64,000 nt of DNA from Bidens hawaiensis (taxonomy: Eukaryota; Streptophyta; Magnoliopsida; Asterales; Asteraceae), in assembly GCA_021521415.1 (NCBI GenBank), contig JAIQDT010005768.1, forward strand, positions 1-64,000, written 5' to 3'. Position 1 is the stretch's first letter. Every line of letters starts with the position of its first letter. Position numbers and translations under genes: made by a program. The notes beneath the pieces were generated by a model, which saw only the letters and a program-made list of their open reading frames with translations, did not search any database and was not told where the DNA came from. Shown piece after piece: positions 24,500-35,640 of the stretch.

Positions 24500-26522
24500 A
24501 GTCAGAGTGATAGAATAAGGTCAGACCCACATACTGAACAGATCAAGTAAATAATTCCTTGAGTAACCCTTTGTGAAAACATTTGCGTGTTGAAACTCTA
24601 CTAAAATGCGTAGAACATGTACGTGACCCAACTAGACCTTGTTACTAACAAAATGCATGTTAATTTCAACATGTATGTTATGTTGATGTCGAATGTGATT
24701 ACCTTATAAGTAAACGTACTATACACACATTGTTACAGTAAATGACAAGCAGAATGTGTGATAACACCAAGTTCCAGTAAAATATTGCGGATTCAACTAG
24801 TTTCTGCAACCACGTTATCTACTCCTCGATATTCAGTTCGACACTAGAACGATAAATGATAGCTTGTCACTTAGACAACCATGATATTACACAGGGAAAC
24901 ACAATAACATGACGTAGAGTGTCAGGATTGCTGGCATCCCGGTGCCCCCAAATCTGCATCAGAATAAGTCGTGCGATGTGTAGATTTGGAAGGATAAATG
25001 TGAAGACAAAATTCAGTCACACATATTAAGTAACGAAGGATCAAGGATACAGTCGAGGAATGCCAGGTGAGGTTCATGGGGATCATGCATGAAAAGACAA
25101 ACATGTTGAACAACATAGGAAATAACATGTCACGTAAAAGTCAAGTATTAGCACTCAATTTGGAGTGTGTACCAACAGTAGTGGTAAGCAGATGACATGT
25201 AGTCATATTAGCACGAGATAAATATCGTTAATTATGTAAGAAACCCATGACATGAATAACCCTAGCGTTTTTTCTCATCATTGATGACTGAAAACTAATG
25301 TAAGTCACTCAAATCAGTTGTGGCCTTAGAGGTTAATAAAAGCGGCATCATTTAAAACATAAGTGTGAAGAGCCAGGCGCAAAAGCGAGAGCATTTCGTA
25401 TGTGCGGTGAACACTCTAATATCATTTTTATGTATGTATATATATCATGAGTTTTTAGCATTCCGACCTATAATGTAGCTATATTTAAGCATTATATATG
25501 ATTTAATATATAAATTATCTACACATACAACCTAAAAAATATATCGTACAACATTCAGATGCTTAAAATTCACTTGCGTTCGAAAGGAAAGCGCCTCAAC
25601 TTCGCTTTAAGTCACTTTTTTGCCTAAAAATCTCGCCTCATGGTCACCTTTTAAACATTGCTCGCCTTGACTAGCCTAAAGCGAAGAGGCTATTGCCTTA
25701 GGTCGCTTCTCGCCTCATGCGCGCTTTTTTAAACCAAGGTCATGGCAAATTTCTTTGATAAGATGCCAATTCTTTGTCAAAGAAAGGTGATGACGGAAGC
25801 TGTGAGGACTATATCATCCACATAAAGCAACAAGTATGCAATTTGCATGCCCTGTTGTAAGGAAGTTGCCACAAATACAACTCTTGAAACCGCACTGAGT
25901 AATAAACGAAGCGAACTGATGATACCATGCCTGAGGTGTATGTTTAAGACAACATAAAGATTTATTTAGTTTACAATTGCAGTCCGGATAGGCTGAGTCC
26001 GTGAAACCAGGTAGTTGAAACATAAAAAGTTTCTTGGAAGTCGCCTTGTAAAAGAACATTTTTTTACATCCAGCTGATGAATGGGCCTAGCTCAAGAGAT
26101 GAAAAGGTTTAGAAAAGTTTGAATGGTGATAGGTTTAATTACCAGACTAAACGTCTCATTACAACTGATTCCACATGTTTAGTCTTACCATCAGTAACCA
26201 AGCGTGCTTTGTACCTTTGCAATGAGCGATTTGCATGAAATTTATGAAGGGACAACCACATACAACGAATTATATGAGCATTAGCCGGCTAAGGTACAAT
26301 ATCCGAAGTCTCATTGTTCAATAAAGGACTATATTCATCGAGCATGGCATCTTTCCATTTCGGGTCGGTTAAGGCTGGAATATGGGATTTAGGAAAGGGT
26401 GAAATAATGGTATCAGGTTGGATGCGTAGATCAAGAACGATACAAGGTTTGAATATGTCGTGTTTAGAACAAGTCACAATAGGCTGGGAACTTGTAGGAG
26501 GGGTTTATGGTTAGGGCTAGGT
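24500..26522 (-). pseudogene. Decayed Ty1/copia pol, 3' part
   Basis: Many stops and frameshifts, but copia pol phrases appear in order on the minus strand: DPKWKDAMLDEYSPLL near 26350, KFHANRSLQRYKARLV near 26230, QLPGFTDSAYPDCNCKLNKS and TPQAWYHQFASFITQCGF (25860-26010), RANMTTCHLLTTTVGTHSKL near 25180, RYLICVTEFCLHIYPS and TYSDADLGAPG near 24950-25030, then EYRGVDNVVAETS near 24820. These are the RT and RNase H regions. The 5' continuation is at 40772-41152. A piece of about 400 bp (about 25330-25735) interrupts the RT. No LTRs are recognisable. It is the oldest layer of the nest. Confidence 0.8.
25330..25735. mobile_element. Unclassified insertion in the decayed copia
   Basis: Copia reading is lost here and resumes on both sides. 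The segment contains CAGGCGCAAAAGCGAG near its left end and CTCATGCGCGCTTTTTTAAACC at its right end, wording common in plant MITE-like repeats. Ends and target duplication are not resolved. Confidence 0.3.
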
Positions 26523-26739
26523 TGTCACACCCAACCTAAGACGAAAATGTCGGGGCGTGAGCTGATTGCTCACAGCTCTCAAGATACTATCATGCAATAA
26601 TTAAAATTATGATATCTATTAATTTAAGTTAAATAAATCCAACAATTGTCAAATACCAAGTACATAGACCATAACTAAGATAAGTAAAGAAAAAAAATAA
26701 AATTAATTCTTGTTTCTCTTTCAAGCATGCAATCCTAAG

Positions 26740-27213
26740 TGTAGGTTCCCCGGACGGATCACACGAGATATCCCGATATACACAGGTGCGGAATCCCTGT
26801 GTAGATCGTTACGGACGTAGAACACAAGCTCACAAACACACGAACACGATACGAACAACCACACGTTATATTAATAACTCGAACCGTGATACTTACAGAC
26901 TCTCGACCTCACGTCAATAGACTTACTGAATTACACGTAAAATAACTAAATCGATCAACCAAAACTCTCACACGTAAACAGTAAACTGTAAACTATATAA
27001 ATACACGACAACTTCGCCTCAGGCGAAGTTATCCGTAACTTCGCTAGTTCAACAAGTTCGCCTAGGCGAACTTGTCAACAACTTCGCTTGGTTAACAAGT
27101 TCGCCTAAGCGAACTTGTCAACAACTTCGCTTTTACAAACAAATACACAAACAATATTACAGACTCGATTACAGACATTAGACATATGAACTACTGACAT
27201 CTATGCACCAACA
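26740..27213 (-). repeat. 3' LTR of the minus-strand Sirevirus
   Basis: 474 bp, TGTTGGTGCATAG to GGGGAACCTACA on the minus strand. It holds several palindromic copies of GTTCGCCTAGGCGAACTTG and related AACTTCGC motifs. Confidence 0.95.
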
Positions 27214-27232
27214 GACTCCCCCTTGGCAGTAG
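27214..27232 (-). other. Polypurine tract
   Basis: Minus strand CTGCCAAGGGGGAGTC directly before the 3' LTR. Confidence 0.8.
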
Positions 27233-27277
27233 CTTCATATCTTGATCTTTCAGCTCTTGTCTCGTAATCCTGTATCT

Positions 27278-30109
27278 TCATGCGTGCACTCCTTCTCTAA
27301 CACACACCGTGACTACTCGCTGATATTTCCTTGCTTCATCCTTCCAAGCAGGAATATAGAATATCTTCTTTTCATTCAACACTTGCAAATCAGCTTTCGA
27401 TAAGTTAACAAGATGCATCGGGTCATACACCCTCAGCACTTCTTGTTCGTCTTCGTCTTCCATCACGGCTTCAGCAGTCTGGCAATCAACGTACCACCAT
27501 TTTAGATTCATCAACACATCTTGAGGCATATTCTTCATTGGAACCTCCTTGATGCATCGGATCGGTTTGTACTTCATCACCATCCATGGCTTGCCATCTG
27601 CTCTCAATCCCCTTTCTGTATCCTCCACGAGCTTTCCCTTCTGTGGCTTTAATAGTTCAAACTTCTTTTCTTTTATGCTTTCTTTCCACACAATCTTCTC
27701 AATCACTCTTGCCATGTTATTGTCACTTCTATTTATCAGGCCCAACCTGGCCAAATCCTTCACCTCACATTCCGGCAACGTATTGAGAGATCTCAACATT
27801 CTTTTGAAGTATTGAATACCATCATAACGCTTCACCACAAACAACTTCATCTGTTCATCATATATCCAAAAGATAATTCCCTTCTTCGACTCAGCATAGC
27901 CTTTGATGTTATAACTCTTCTTGAACATGGCTGGAACAGCAGGCTTCTTGGTCTTGATAAACCAATGAGCACAGCCTTCCTTCCACCTAGGCTGCTCCTC
28001 CCACTCAGTCTCATCCATCTCAACACCCATGTCGGCTTTCTCAACATTAGGGATCTCGTGTTCAACTCCTTCTTCTACTATCTCCCCCTCTTCTATTCCA
28101 TCTTCAATCACAATCTGCTCACCGATCTTCTCAATCACATCACTCGGCAGCACATCTTCATCAAATAGCACATCATCGCTGAACATGTCATCGTCCAGCT
28201 CCTTCAGCGCATCAATCACGTCATCCTCAACCAACACCACATCATCACCAGAACCACCAGCCACGTCGGTAGACTCCCTCTCAGCTGTGGAAGTACCAAG
28301 AGCTTGAGAAGTTCTTGGCAGCTCACCAACTGCATCTTTCGATGCATTGGGATCATCGTCTCGGTCATTTCTTTTCTTCGTTCTGAGCTCGTCGCCTTTA
28401 CAGCTCATCTCCCCCTGAGATGCCAAGAACTCCTTCAAGGCATCTATGATTTTCCCATGCTCAACCAGGAGGGATGACTGTAGTTGATTTGCTTCCACTA
28501 GGCTTTGAATAGTCTTTGATTGCTCTGCCACGATCCGCTCTAGTGAAGCTATTCTCTCTGAGTCCGACATAGGCGAAGGCGAGACTCCAGAAGCAGGCGT
28601 AACCGCAGGTGGTACCATACCTGATAACCCTGCAGCAGTAACGACCGTTGACTCTACAAATCGTGCAGCTACCACCGACTGAGTAAGCGTTGGAGGTGGT
28701 AGTGACACGATCTCCGGAGTCGACGTCTGGATGGTAGTGATGGATGGAGTGCCAGCAGCTGATGTAGCCACCACGGGAACATCCGCAGCGCTTATACCTG
28801 TAACCTGTACGGAAGTAGGAACGATAGACATACCAGACAGTGCGGCCGGAGCAAAACGTACAGTCCTTGAAGTCTCTCCAGCTCCCATGCCAGCACCTGT
28901 CCTTTCCCGTCTTGATCTTCTTATCAGCTTATGTATATCTTCTTCCTCCTCTGACTCTTCATCATCTTCCGTTCTCTTTCTCTTCCCAATCGTTCTCTCT
29001 CGAGACACCATCAATCGTCTCCCCTCATTCATAATCTCATCCAAATCGGAGTCAGCCATCGACGTAGCTGCTCTAGTCATACTCACACCCGAACCTTGTG
29101 CAACCGAGACCTGCACCTCTTCAACTTGATCCATATCAAAATAACCTTGACCTCCAAAGACAGCGTCAAGATCTATATCCTCTGCAGCAGACACAACAGG
29201 CACAGCAGGAGCAGGAACAGCTTGAGTTGCTCTTGCCTGTCGCGGTTGAGGATCTCTGAACTCGTCCCCACCAGCAGGAACATACTCTGGGTTAATTAAA
29301 AACCCAAACAGTGGAGTATGCCTGGGACGACGTTCAGGGTTGCTCCTCGCACTCGAAGTGCGGCATTGAGCAAAGATACGTTTGCTCACCGATTCCACGT
29401 ATCTTATCGGGCGTCTCTGAGGTAGATTTGGAGCGACATGGTTCAATATCATCTGGATGAACCGTGGGTACATAATGAACCGCTCCCGAGACATCGCCCT
29501 TATTTGTCTATCAATCTCGTAGAAGACCATTTGACTGAAGCTATAACGTTTGTTATAGGTCAGTGCAGTCATTGCAGACTGCATGGTCGCACCCATACCG
29601 TCAGTGCCCGCCTTCCTCCCAGACATGCAAACTATCATAACGTGCATGAGGAAGCGCCACTGATCTAGAAGGAAACCCTTCCTCCTCTGGGTATCTCCTA
29701 ATGGACCAGAGTAGCCCATTCGGAGAAACGCTCCATCACGAAAGGGAGCTACGAACTCTGTAGGGTCATCCCTAGTCTCTTCACCAAACCTTAATGCCAC
29801 CCGGATCTGTTCAGAATTGAACTGAACTTGTTGATTGTTCACCGTCGCTCTCATGACCGGGGGCTCAACACGACAGTCGTATTCGACCGTCTGCCAGAAG
29901 TCTTCGATATTCGGTAGAGATATCGGCAGAGTGTTGGTGATGGCATGAAAAATCCTCGAGCGTAGGAGGAAAGTTATGATCTCGCGGTAGTCGTCCACCC
30001 CGCTCGCCTCCGGGTCAAGTGTAATGTACATATTGTGACCCGGGAAGAATTGACGTTGGTTATCACCATCGTCTCCTCCTGCACCTCCAGCACCAGCTAC
30101 CGCAGCCAT
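27278..30109 (-). CDS. Sirevirus ORF3 protein, 943 residues
   Basis: Intact ORF between pol and the 3' LTR; function unknown. An N-terminal domain (about residues 25-240) has the motifs FLLRSRIFHAI, EDFWQTV, AFLRMGYSGPL, YSFSQMVFYEI and MYPRFIQMILNHVAP. Next come an acidic and Ser/Pro-rich middle with a basic KRKR patch, a predicted coiled coil (about 511-560, IASLERIVAEQSKTIQSLVE), an acidic DGIEEGEIVEE stretch, and a C-terminal domain (about 710-940, FVVKRYDGIQYFKRMLRSL). The same order is seen in the ORF at 61169-64000. I recognise the N-terminal domain from unannotated retroelement proteins of Asteraceae. There is no signal peptide, membrane segment or zinc finger, so an envelope role is not supported. 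The ATG lies 2 nt after a strong splice-acceptor match. Confidence 0.88.
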   Translation of the reverse strand: MAAVAGAGGAGGDDGDNQRQFFPGHNMYITLDPEASGVDDYREIITFLLRSRIFHAITNTLPISLPNIEDFWQTVEYDCRVEPPVMRATVNNQQVQFNSEQIRVALRFGEETRDDPTEFVAPFRDGAFLRMGYSGPLGDTQRRKGFLLDQWRFLMHVMIVCMSGRKAGTDGMGATMQSAMTALTYNKRYSFSQMVFYEIDRQIRAMSRERFIMYPRFIQMILNHVAPNLPQRRPIRYVESVSKRIFAQCRTSSARSNPERRPRHTPLFGFLINPEYVPAGGDEFRDPQPRQARATQAVPAPAVPVVSAAEDIDLDAVFGGQGYFDMDQVEEVQVSVAQGSGVSMTRAATSMADSDLDEIMNEGRRLMVSRERTIGKRKRTEDDEESEEEEDIHKLIRRSRRERTGAGMGAGETSRTVRFAPAALSGMSIVPTSVQVTGISAADVPVVATSAAGTPSITTIQTSTPEIVSLPPPTLTQSVVAARFVESTVVTAAGLSGMVPPAVTPASGVSPSPMSDSERIASLERIVAEQSKTIQSLVEANQLQSSLLVEHGKIIDALKEFLASQGEMSCKGDELRTKKRNDRDDDPNASKDAVGELPRTSQALGTSTAERESTDVAGGSGDDVVLVEDDVIDALKELDDDMFSDDVLFDEDVLPSDVIEKIGEQIVIEDGIEEGEIVEEGVEHEIPNVEKADMGVEMDETEWEEQPRWKEGCAHWFIKTKKPAVPAMFKKSYNIKGYAESKKGIIFWIYDEQMKLFVVKRYDGIQYFKRMLRSLNTLPECEVKDLARLGLINRSDNNMARVIEKIVWKESIKEKKFELLKPQKGKLVEDTERGLRADGKPWMVMKYKPIRCIKEVPMKNMPQDVLMNLKWWYVDCQTAEAVMEDEDEQEVLRVYDPMHLVNLSKADLQVLNEKKIFYIPAWKDEARKYQRVVTVCVREGVHA

Positions 30110-30136
30110 ATCTGCAACAAACTAACCAAGTTAGAA
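30110..30136 (-). promoter_or_regulatory. Branch point and splice acceptor before ORF3
   Basis: Minus strand TTCTAAC (30136-30130), then TTAGTTTGTTGCAG ending at 30112, then AT and the ORF3 ATG. CTAAC fits the plant branch-point consensus and lies 19 nt from the AG. The plus-strand Sirevirus has the same arrangement. It suggests ORF3 is translated from a spliced RNA. Confidence 0.6.
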
Positions 30137-30149
30137 CGACACAAAGACA

Positions 30150-30965
30150 TAGCACAAGTTCGCTTTGTTACCATGAGCGAAGTTGTGATAAACTCTGTAT
30201 AGGCGAAGTTAAAGTTGAGGCGAAGTTGGGATCAACTTCGCTTCAGCTTTAAGTTCGACTAATTAATATTAAGTAAAAATGATCTAGGCGAAGTTAATGT
30301 TAACTTCGCCTCATCACAACATCGCCTCAGGCGAATTTAAGTTACAGGCGAAGTTACGGATAACTTCGCCTCAGGCGAACTTAAGCTTCGGGTGAAGTTA
30401 CGGATAACTTCGCCTCAGGCGAACTTAAGCTCCAGGCGAAGTTACGGATAAATTCGCCTAAACCCTAACTTCGCCTGAATCTGAATCGGCGGCAGTTAGG
30501 AATTATGGAACAACGTGCAGTTGATGATTCGGCTAGTTTAGACGATTAAGAACTCTTAAACACAAGTTTTAAGGACATGTTGACGATCAGTATGTTTATC
30601 AACACGTTAAAACACAAGTTATGAAAATCGGTTTCAAAACCGATGGTCCGAGGGTTCGAAACCAGTCGAAACAAACATTTAGACGCTTGAAGGAACATTG
30701 AGTATGTGATATAATGGTATTTCGAACCTTGAATCGGTGTGAAAATCGAGAATAAATAACACGTAATCGGATGAAATAACAAGTTCGCCGGAGAATAGTA
30801 AGTTCGCTGTGGATAAGTTCGCTGGATTTTGAAAAACTGATGAACAGTTACCTGTTGAACATCCTTATATAGGGTCTGGGTTATACAGGCGAAGTTACGA
30901 ATAACTTCGCCTAGGCGAAGTTATTCACAACTTCGCCTGTTTAACAACATCGCCTATATTTACAA
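30150..30965 (-). repeat. GGCGAAGTT/AACTTCGCC motif clusters before ORF3
   Basis: Two clusters (about 30155-30480 and 30780-30965) of short palindromic motifs, for example AACTTCGCCTCAGGCGAACTT and AACTTCGCCTAGGCGAAGTT. Outside this element and its LTRs the motif is absent from the window. No conserved ORF in this spacer. Confidence 0.85.
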
Positions 30966-31994
30966 AATCAAACCTTATAATTTGAACATTTTTCAATTAA
31001 CACTTTAAAACTTCCCTTTAAGAAATAAATGACATGATCAATTCTAAGTAACCATTTAAAATATCATAAAACTATCTAAGTACAAAAACTTAAAAAAATT
31101 TAAAGTATAAGGGATCAAATTTCAGTCTCGATAGGGACTGCTACGTTTTAGAAAAGATCCGAACAGGAATCATACTAACTACGTGACTGTCACATAGATC
31201 CGTGTTTAGCTGTATTATGACATATAGAGACAGGTTGTAAGCAGGTATAACTTAAAGTGGTTTTCATCGTTTCTGTGATACGAGTTAGGTTCGATTAATC
31301 CTCAAAATTTAAGTGGGCAACAACTCAGAAATATTGATGTCTACTATCTATCCTCAAAGCGTATTTGGCTTTCCCCAAGTCACCCCGAATTGACTTCGAC
31401 CCATAGTGTCTGATTAAACATGTAAGTACTCTTCTTCTGGTTCCCGTTCTTTTTCTTACTCTAAGATTGAGAAGTCTTGGTATTTTGTCATCTCTAAAAT
31501 GTTTCAATAACTCCAAATTTTTATTTTTTTATTTTTTTTTATTATTTTTTTTTAAACAAACATAGACTTCAAAGTAGAAATTAACTGCAAGTCCCGAATC
31601 TGGATAACTGCAGTATCTTGAAACGCTATCTTCACGGGAATCAGAACACACATGGGCTCGTGTATGACCGGGTAATCGCTTTTCTGCCTATCATTCGGAA
31701 AGATATATATGAAGCATGCAACACTCTTTAAGGAGTTTCCACATAAAATCAAGTAGATTTAGTTTGTATCACGTCTACTTTTACGCACCATAAAAAGTTA
31801 CCATGACATACAATGACTGTCCTAAAGCCTTTTAAGCCTAATAACTTCACTAGTTAAGCACACAGAATTAGTATCTCTATCATTTTCCAAGGTTGGATCA
31901 ATTTTCCGTTTAAACATAGCTAACGAACTTCTTACGAAGTAACAGACTTGAAAAATAATTTCATTTCCCTTTCTTTTTCAAAATTTTAACAAAA
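30966..31994 (-). other. pol-ORF3 spacer, non-coding
   Basis: No ORF of note. Contains an A/T homopolymer near 31517-31555. Weak similarity to the equivalent spacer of the plus-strand element only. Confidence 0.5.
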
Positions 31995-32276
31995 ATCGCC
32001 CCGACCAAAACAAAGTCTTCAGGTAAACGGCTATCCCGAAGATCCAATGGATCAGCTGGACCGACCACATACTAGTATATGTCCTTCTAACTAAGTATGA
32101 TCGACCAATTTTAAGCGAAAGAACGAAAAACTCATCATAAACCGCCCCGGTCACTATCAGTAATCTGGTTAATGGCTATCCTCAAAATCTACAAGTAGAA
32201 AATGAGGACCAAAACATATCCGAAGACAAGTCCTTCAAACTGATGTAACCGACATATTTTTAAGCGATTAGTGACG
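31995..32276 (-). ncRNA. Conserved structured module after pol (two units)
   Basis: About 282 nt, from CGTCACTAATCGC to GGTCGGGGCGA on the minus strand, preceded by a poly(A) run after the pol stop. It is about 85% identical by eye to 58278-58554 of the other Sirevirus, although it codes for nothing. Two related units each read GAAGGAC, hairpin, GGTCC, AGGATA(G)CC, ACC(A/T)GA, CGGGGCG. Hairpins: GGAC..TC(TTCG)GA..GGTCC, CATATAC/GTATGTG, and GATCC-ATT-GGATC. It is likely an RNA element; its function is unknown. Confidence 0.6.
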
Positions 32277-32312
32277 TTTTTTTTTTTTTTAAATAACACA
32301 AGAAAAGCATGG

Positions 32313-35300
32313 TTACTCGGGATTGATCATCCCATTCAGTTCAATAAGGTTTTGAAATCTGGATTTGTCAAACGCTTTAGTGTATAAATCAGCGAAATTA
32401 TCAAGCGTATCCACCTTTTCAAGAATTATCAGTTTCTTCTCAGCACAATCCCGTATGAAATGATGACGTATGTCAATGTGTTTAGTTTTACTATGTTTCA
32501 CGGGATTGTTAGTTACTGAGATAGCAGCTGTGTTGTCAATGCAAATAGGAGTAAGTAAGAAATTCAGACCATAGTCGCGCAACTGTTGTTGTATCCAAAG
32601 AACCTGAGAGCAGCAGTTGGATGCTGCCATGTATTCTGCCTCACAGGTTGAAATTGCGACTGAAGTCTGCTTCTTGCATTGCCATGACACCAATCTGCCA
32701 CCAAGAAACTGACATCCTCCAGTTGTTGACTTCCGACTCTGATTGCACCCTCCATAATCAGAGTCTGTGTAAGCGACCAGCTCTAAGTCTCCTCCTCTTG
32801 GGTACCACAACCCCAGCTTCGGCTTGCCCTTGAGATACCGCAGTATCCTCTTTGCACCTTTCAAATGAGATTCTTTTGGATTTGCCTGAAAACGTGCACA
32901 AAGACAAACAGCAAACATTATATCAGGCCTAGATGCAGTTAAGTACATTAAGGAACCTATTATTGCCCGATATTGAGTTGGGTCCACATCTGCATCACCG
33001 TCTACTTCAGCACCCAATTTGTGATTGACGCAGATTGGAGTATCATACGGAGAACTATCCTCCATCTTGAAGCGCTTGAGCACATCATGAACATACTTCG
33101 TCTGATGAATGAACATCCCGTCCTTCTGTTGATCAACCTGCAATCCTAGAAAAAAAGTTAGTTCACCCATAGCACTCATTTCAAACCTTTTCTTCATGAC
33201 GGCTTCAAACTCCTGACACATGGAGACTTTTGATGCAGCAAATATAATGTCATCCACATAGACTTGTACCAGCAGGAAGTCGCTTCCATCTCTTTTGAAG
33301 AACAACGTGCTATCAATTTTCCCTCTTTCAAAACCATTCTCGAGCAAGTAATCCGATAAAGTTGAATACCAGGCACGAGGTGCCTGATGTAATCCATACA
33401 ACGTCTTGCTCAACCTGTACACGTGATCTGGATAGTCTGGGTCAGGAAAACCCGGAGGTTGCTCAACATACACAACCTCATCAACTTTCCCATTTAAAAA
33501 CCCACTCTTCACATCTAGCTGAAACAACTTCATCTTTTCATAAGCAGCAAACGCTAAAAACAATCTTATGGCTTCCAACCTGGCGACATGAGCGAACACT
33601 TCGTTATAATCAATCCCCTCTTGTTGATTAAAACCTTTAACTACTAGCCTCGCCTTGTTTCTGATAATAATTCCCTTATCATCTCTCTTGCACTTGAACA
33701 CCCATTTCGTGCCTATCGCATGCACATTCTTTGGTTTTTCAACCAAAGTCCAAACTTCCATCTTCTCGAATTGAGCCAACTCTTCTTGCATGGCTTCGAC
33801 CCACGAGCTGTCCTTTAAAGCCATTTGATAATTTTTCGGTTCAATCTGGCTTATAAAGCAGTTATACAGGCATTCATTGATTATTCCTGTCTCCTTAATG
33901 CTTGTATAAACACAGGTGTGTTCATTCAAGCTACTTCTCGTTTGTACACCTGAGGACACATCACCAATCACATTATCCAAAGGGTGATCTTTATGAATTC
34001 TCGTGGGCGGAACAGAACCGACATGCAAATTATCTTCCAAATTAGAAGAGATCTCATCAATGGTTGTTTCATGCTGAGAGTGAAAAGGATTGATAAATTC
34101 TTCTTCAGTTGAGGCAGCAGGGGTACCAATAGTGTTTGATGAGGAAGGTTGACACTTATCAATCAGCTGTCTTTGCAATAGATTTTCTTCCTCATCGAGT
34201 ATCATCTTCGTCTCAGCTCTTTCTTCTTCTTCAGAAATCTCCAAATCCGGTACGTTAAACGACTTAAAAAGCTTAACATAGTCGAAAAGCTCAGCAGGTC
34301 CATTGCTAGGTTTTGGCGGTTGGTAACTTGTGATGTCAGTGTTACACACCACCTCCACCTTGCAGGTCGAAGTATTGAAGACACGCCTGTTGGGAGTACC
34401 AACAACATAACCGACTAAGATTCCTTCATCGGCTACTTCCTCAAATTTAGAATTTGTCTTCAAGATCGAACAAGGGGACCCGAATGGTTCAAGACCACTC
34501 AAGTTGGGCTTCCTTCCATGCATAAGCTCGTAACAAGTTTTACCAAGTCTCTTAACGGTTAACACTCTACTCAGAACATAGCAGGCTGTAGCGACTGCTT
34601 CAGCCCAGAACATCACAGGAAGCTTCGAATATGCCAGCATAGTTCTGGCTCCTTCAATTAAAGTCCGGTTCTTCCTTTCAGCCACTCCATTCTATTGCGG
34701 AGTATACGGAGCGCTGTATTGATGTTCAATTCCTTTCTGAAGACAGAAGATCTCCATTTCAAAATTCTTGAACTCCGTTCCATTGTCACTCCTGATGAAC
34801 TTTACTGTTTTACTCATGACGTTCTCAACTTTGGTAATCAAATTCTTCACCATTTGAGCCGTCTCATCTTTCGATTTCAGAAAATATACCCACGAATATC
34901 GCGAGTAGTCATCAGTGATCACCAAGCAGTAAGAAGTACCTCCTAGGCTTTTTACATTCACTGGACCGAAGAGATCCATGTGAAGCAGTTCTAGAGTACT
35001 GGCAATAGAGTTGACCTTCTTGGTGAGATGGGATTTCTTGTGTTGCTTTCCCTTCTTGCATGCAATACATTTGTCTTCAAAGTTAAAACTCTTCAAGGGA
35101 ACGCCCATCACAAGCCCATTCCTGACAATGTGGTTCATCTTCCGAAGATGAATGTGCCCCATCCTCCTGTGCCATAGTTCGGATTTCGATTCGCTTGCTT
35201 TCGTCATTAAACATGATTCTCCCATGGCCATTTCAGTAGACCTCATATCCATCACATATGTATTTGTATCACGTGGAGCTTTCATCACTATCCACTCGTC

Positions 35301-35621
35301 TGGTATCTGAAAACCAGGCTTCAACACGATCGCCTCATTCTTCGTGAAATGAACAGTGTACTCCTTATCACAAATCTGCGACACACTCAGCAGATTGTGC
35401 TTCAACTCTTCTACAAAGTTCACATTCTCAAGTGTCATTTTCCCATTGGACACCGTTCCTCTTCCAGTAATTCTTCCTCCACTTTCACCTGCAAAACTAA
35501 CTCTCGCTCCTTGAACAGGTTTTAAGTCGTGCAACAAATATTTGTTACCCGTCATGTGCCGGGAACAGCCGCTATCTACAATCCAAAGACTGTGGGCAGC
35601 CCTGTTCAACTGTTCCTGCAC
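32313..35621 (-). pseudogene. Sirevirus Pol with one in-frame stop
   Basis: One frame of 1103 codons broken only by TAG at 34692-34694, in the conserved PQ(Q)NGVAERKNRT motif, so probably a CAG to TAG change. Order: protease (VDSGCSRHMTG near residue 15), integrase zinc finger (HRRMGHIHLRKMNH and CIACKKGKQ, about 148-190), integrase core (HMDLFGPV, FIRSDNGTEF), RT (GTKWVFKCKRDDKG, QLDVKSGFLNG, active-site YVDDIIF near 786), RNase H (TDSDYGGC near 955, CEAEYMAAS, TKHIDIRHHFIRD). This is the copia order, IN before RT. Translation would start by an unknown route, since gag ends in another frame. Confidence 0.93.
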
Positions 35622-35640
35622 AATAAAGCAAAGGATTAGA
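35616..35640 (-). promoter_or_regulatory. Acceptor-like tract at the gag/pol junction
   Basis: Minus strand TAATCCTTTGCTTTATTGTGCAG, with the gag stop TAA at its start and the pol frame following the AG. The plus-strand Sirevirus has TTTAAACCTTTTGCTTTTTGTGTGCAG at the same place. Either a splice acceptor or a conserved frameshift region; not resolved. Confidence 0.4.

Noticed and set aside
28731..29129. 132-residue plus-strand ORF
   Set aside because: Lies antisense inside the intact ORF3, in its low-complexity region.
27278..30109. ORF3 as an envelope glycoprotein
   Set aside because: No signal peptide, transmembrane helix or glycoprotein-like cysteine pattern is visible.
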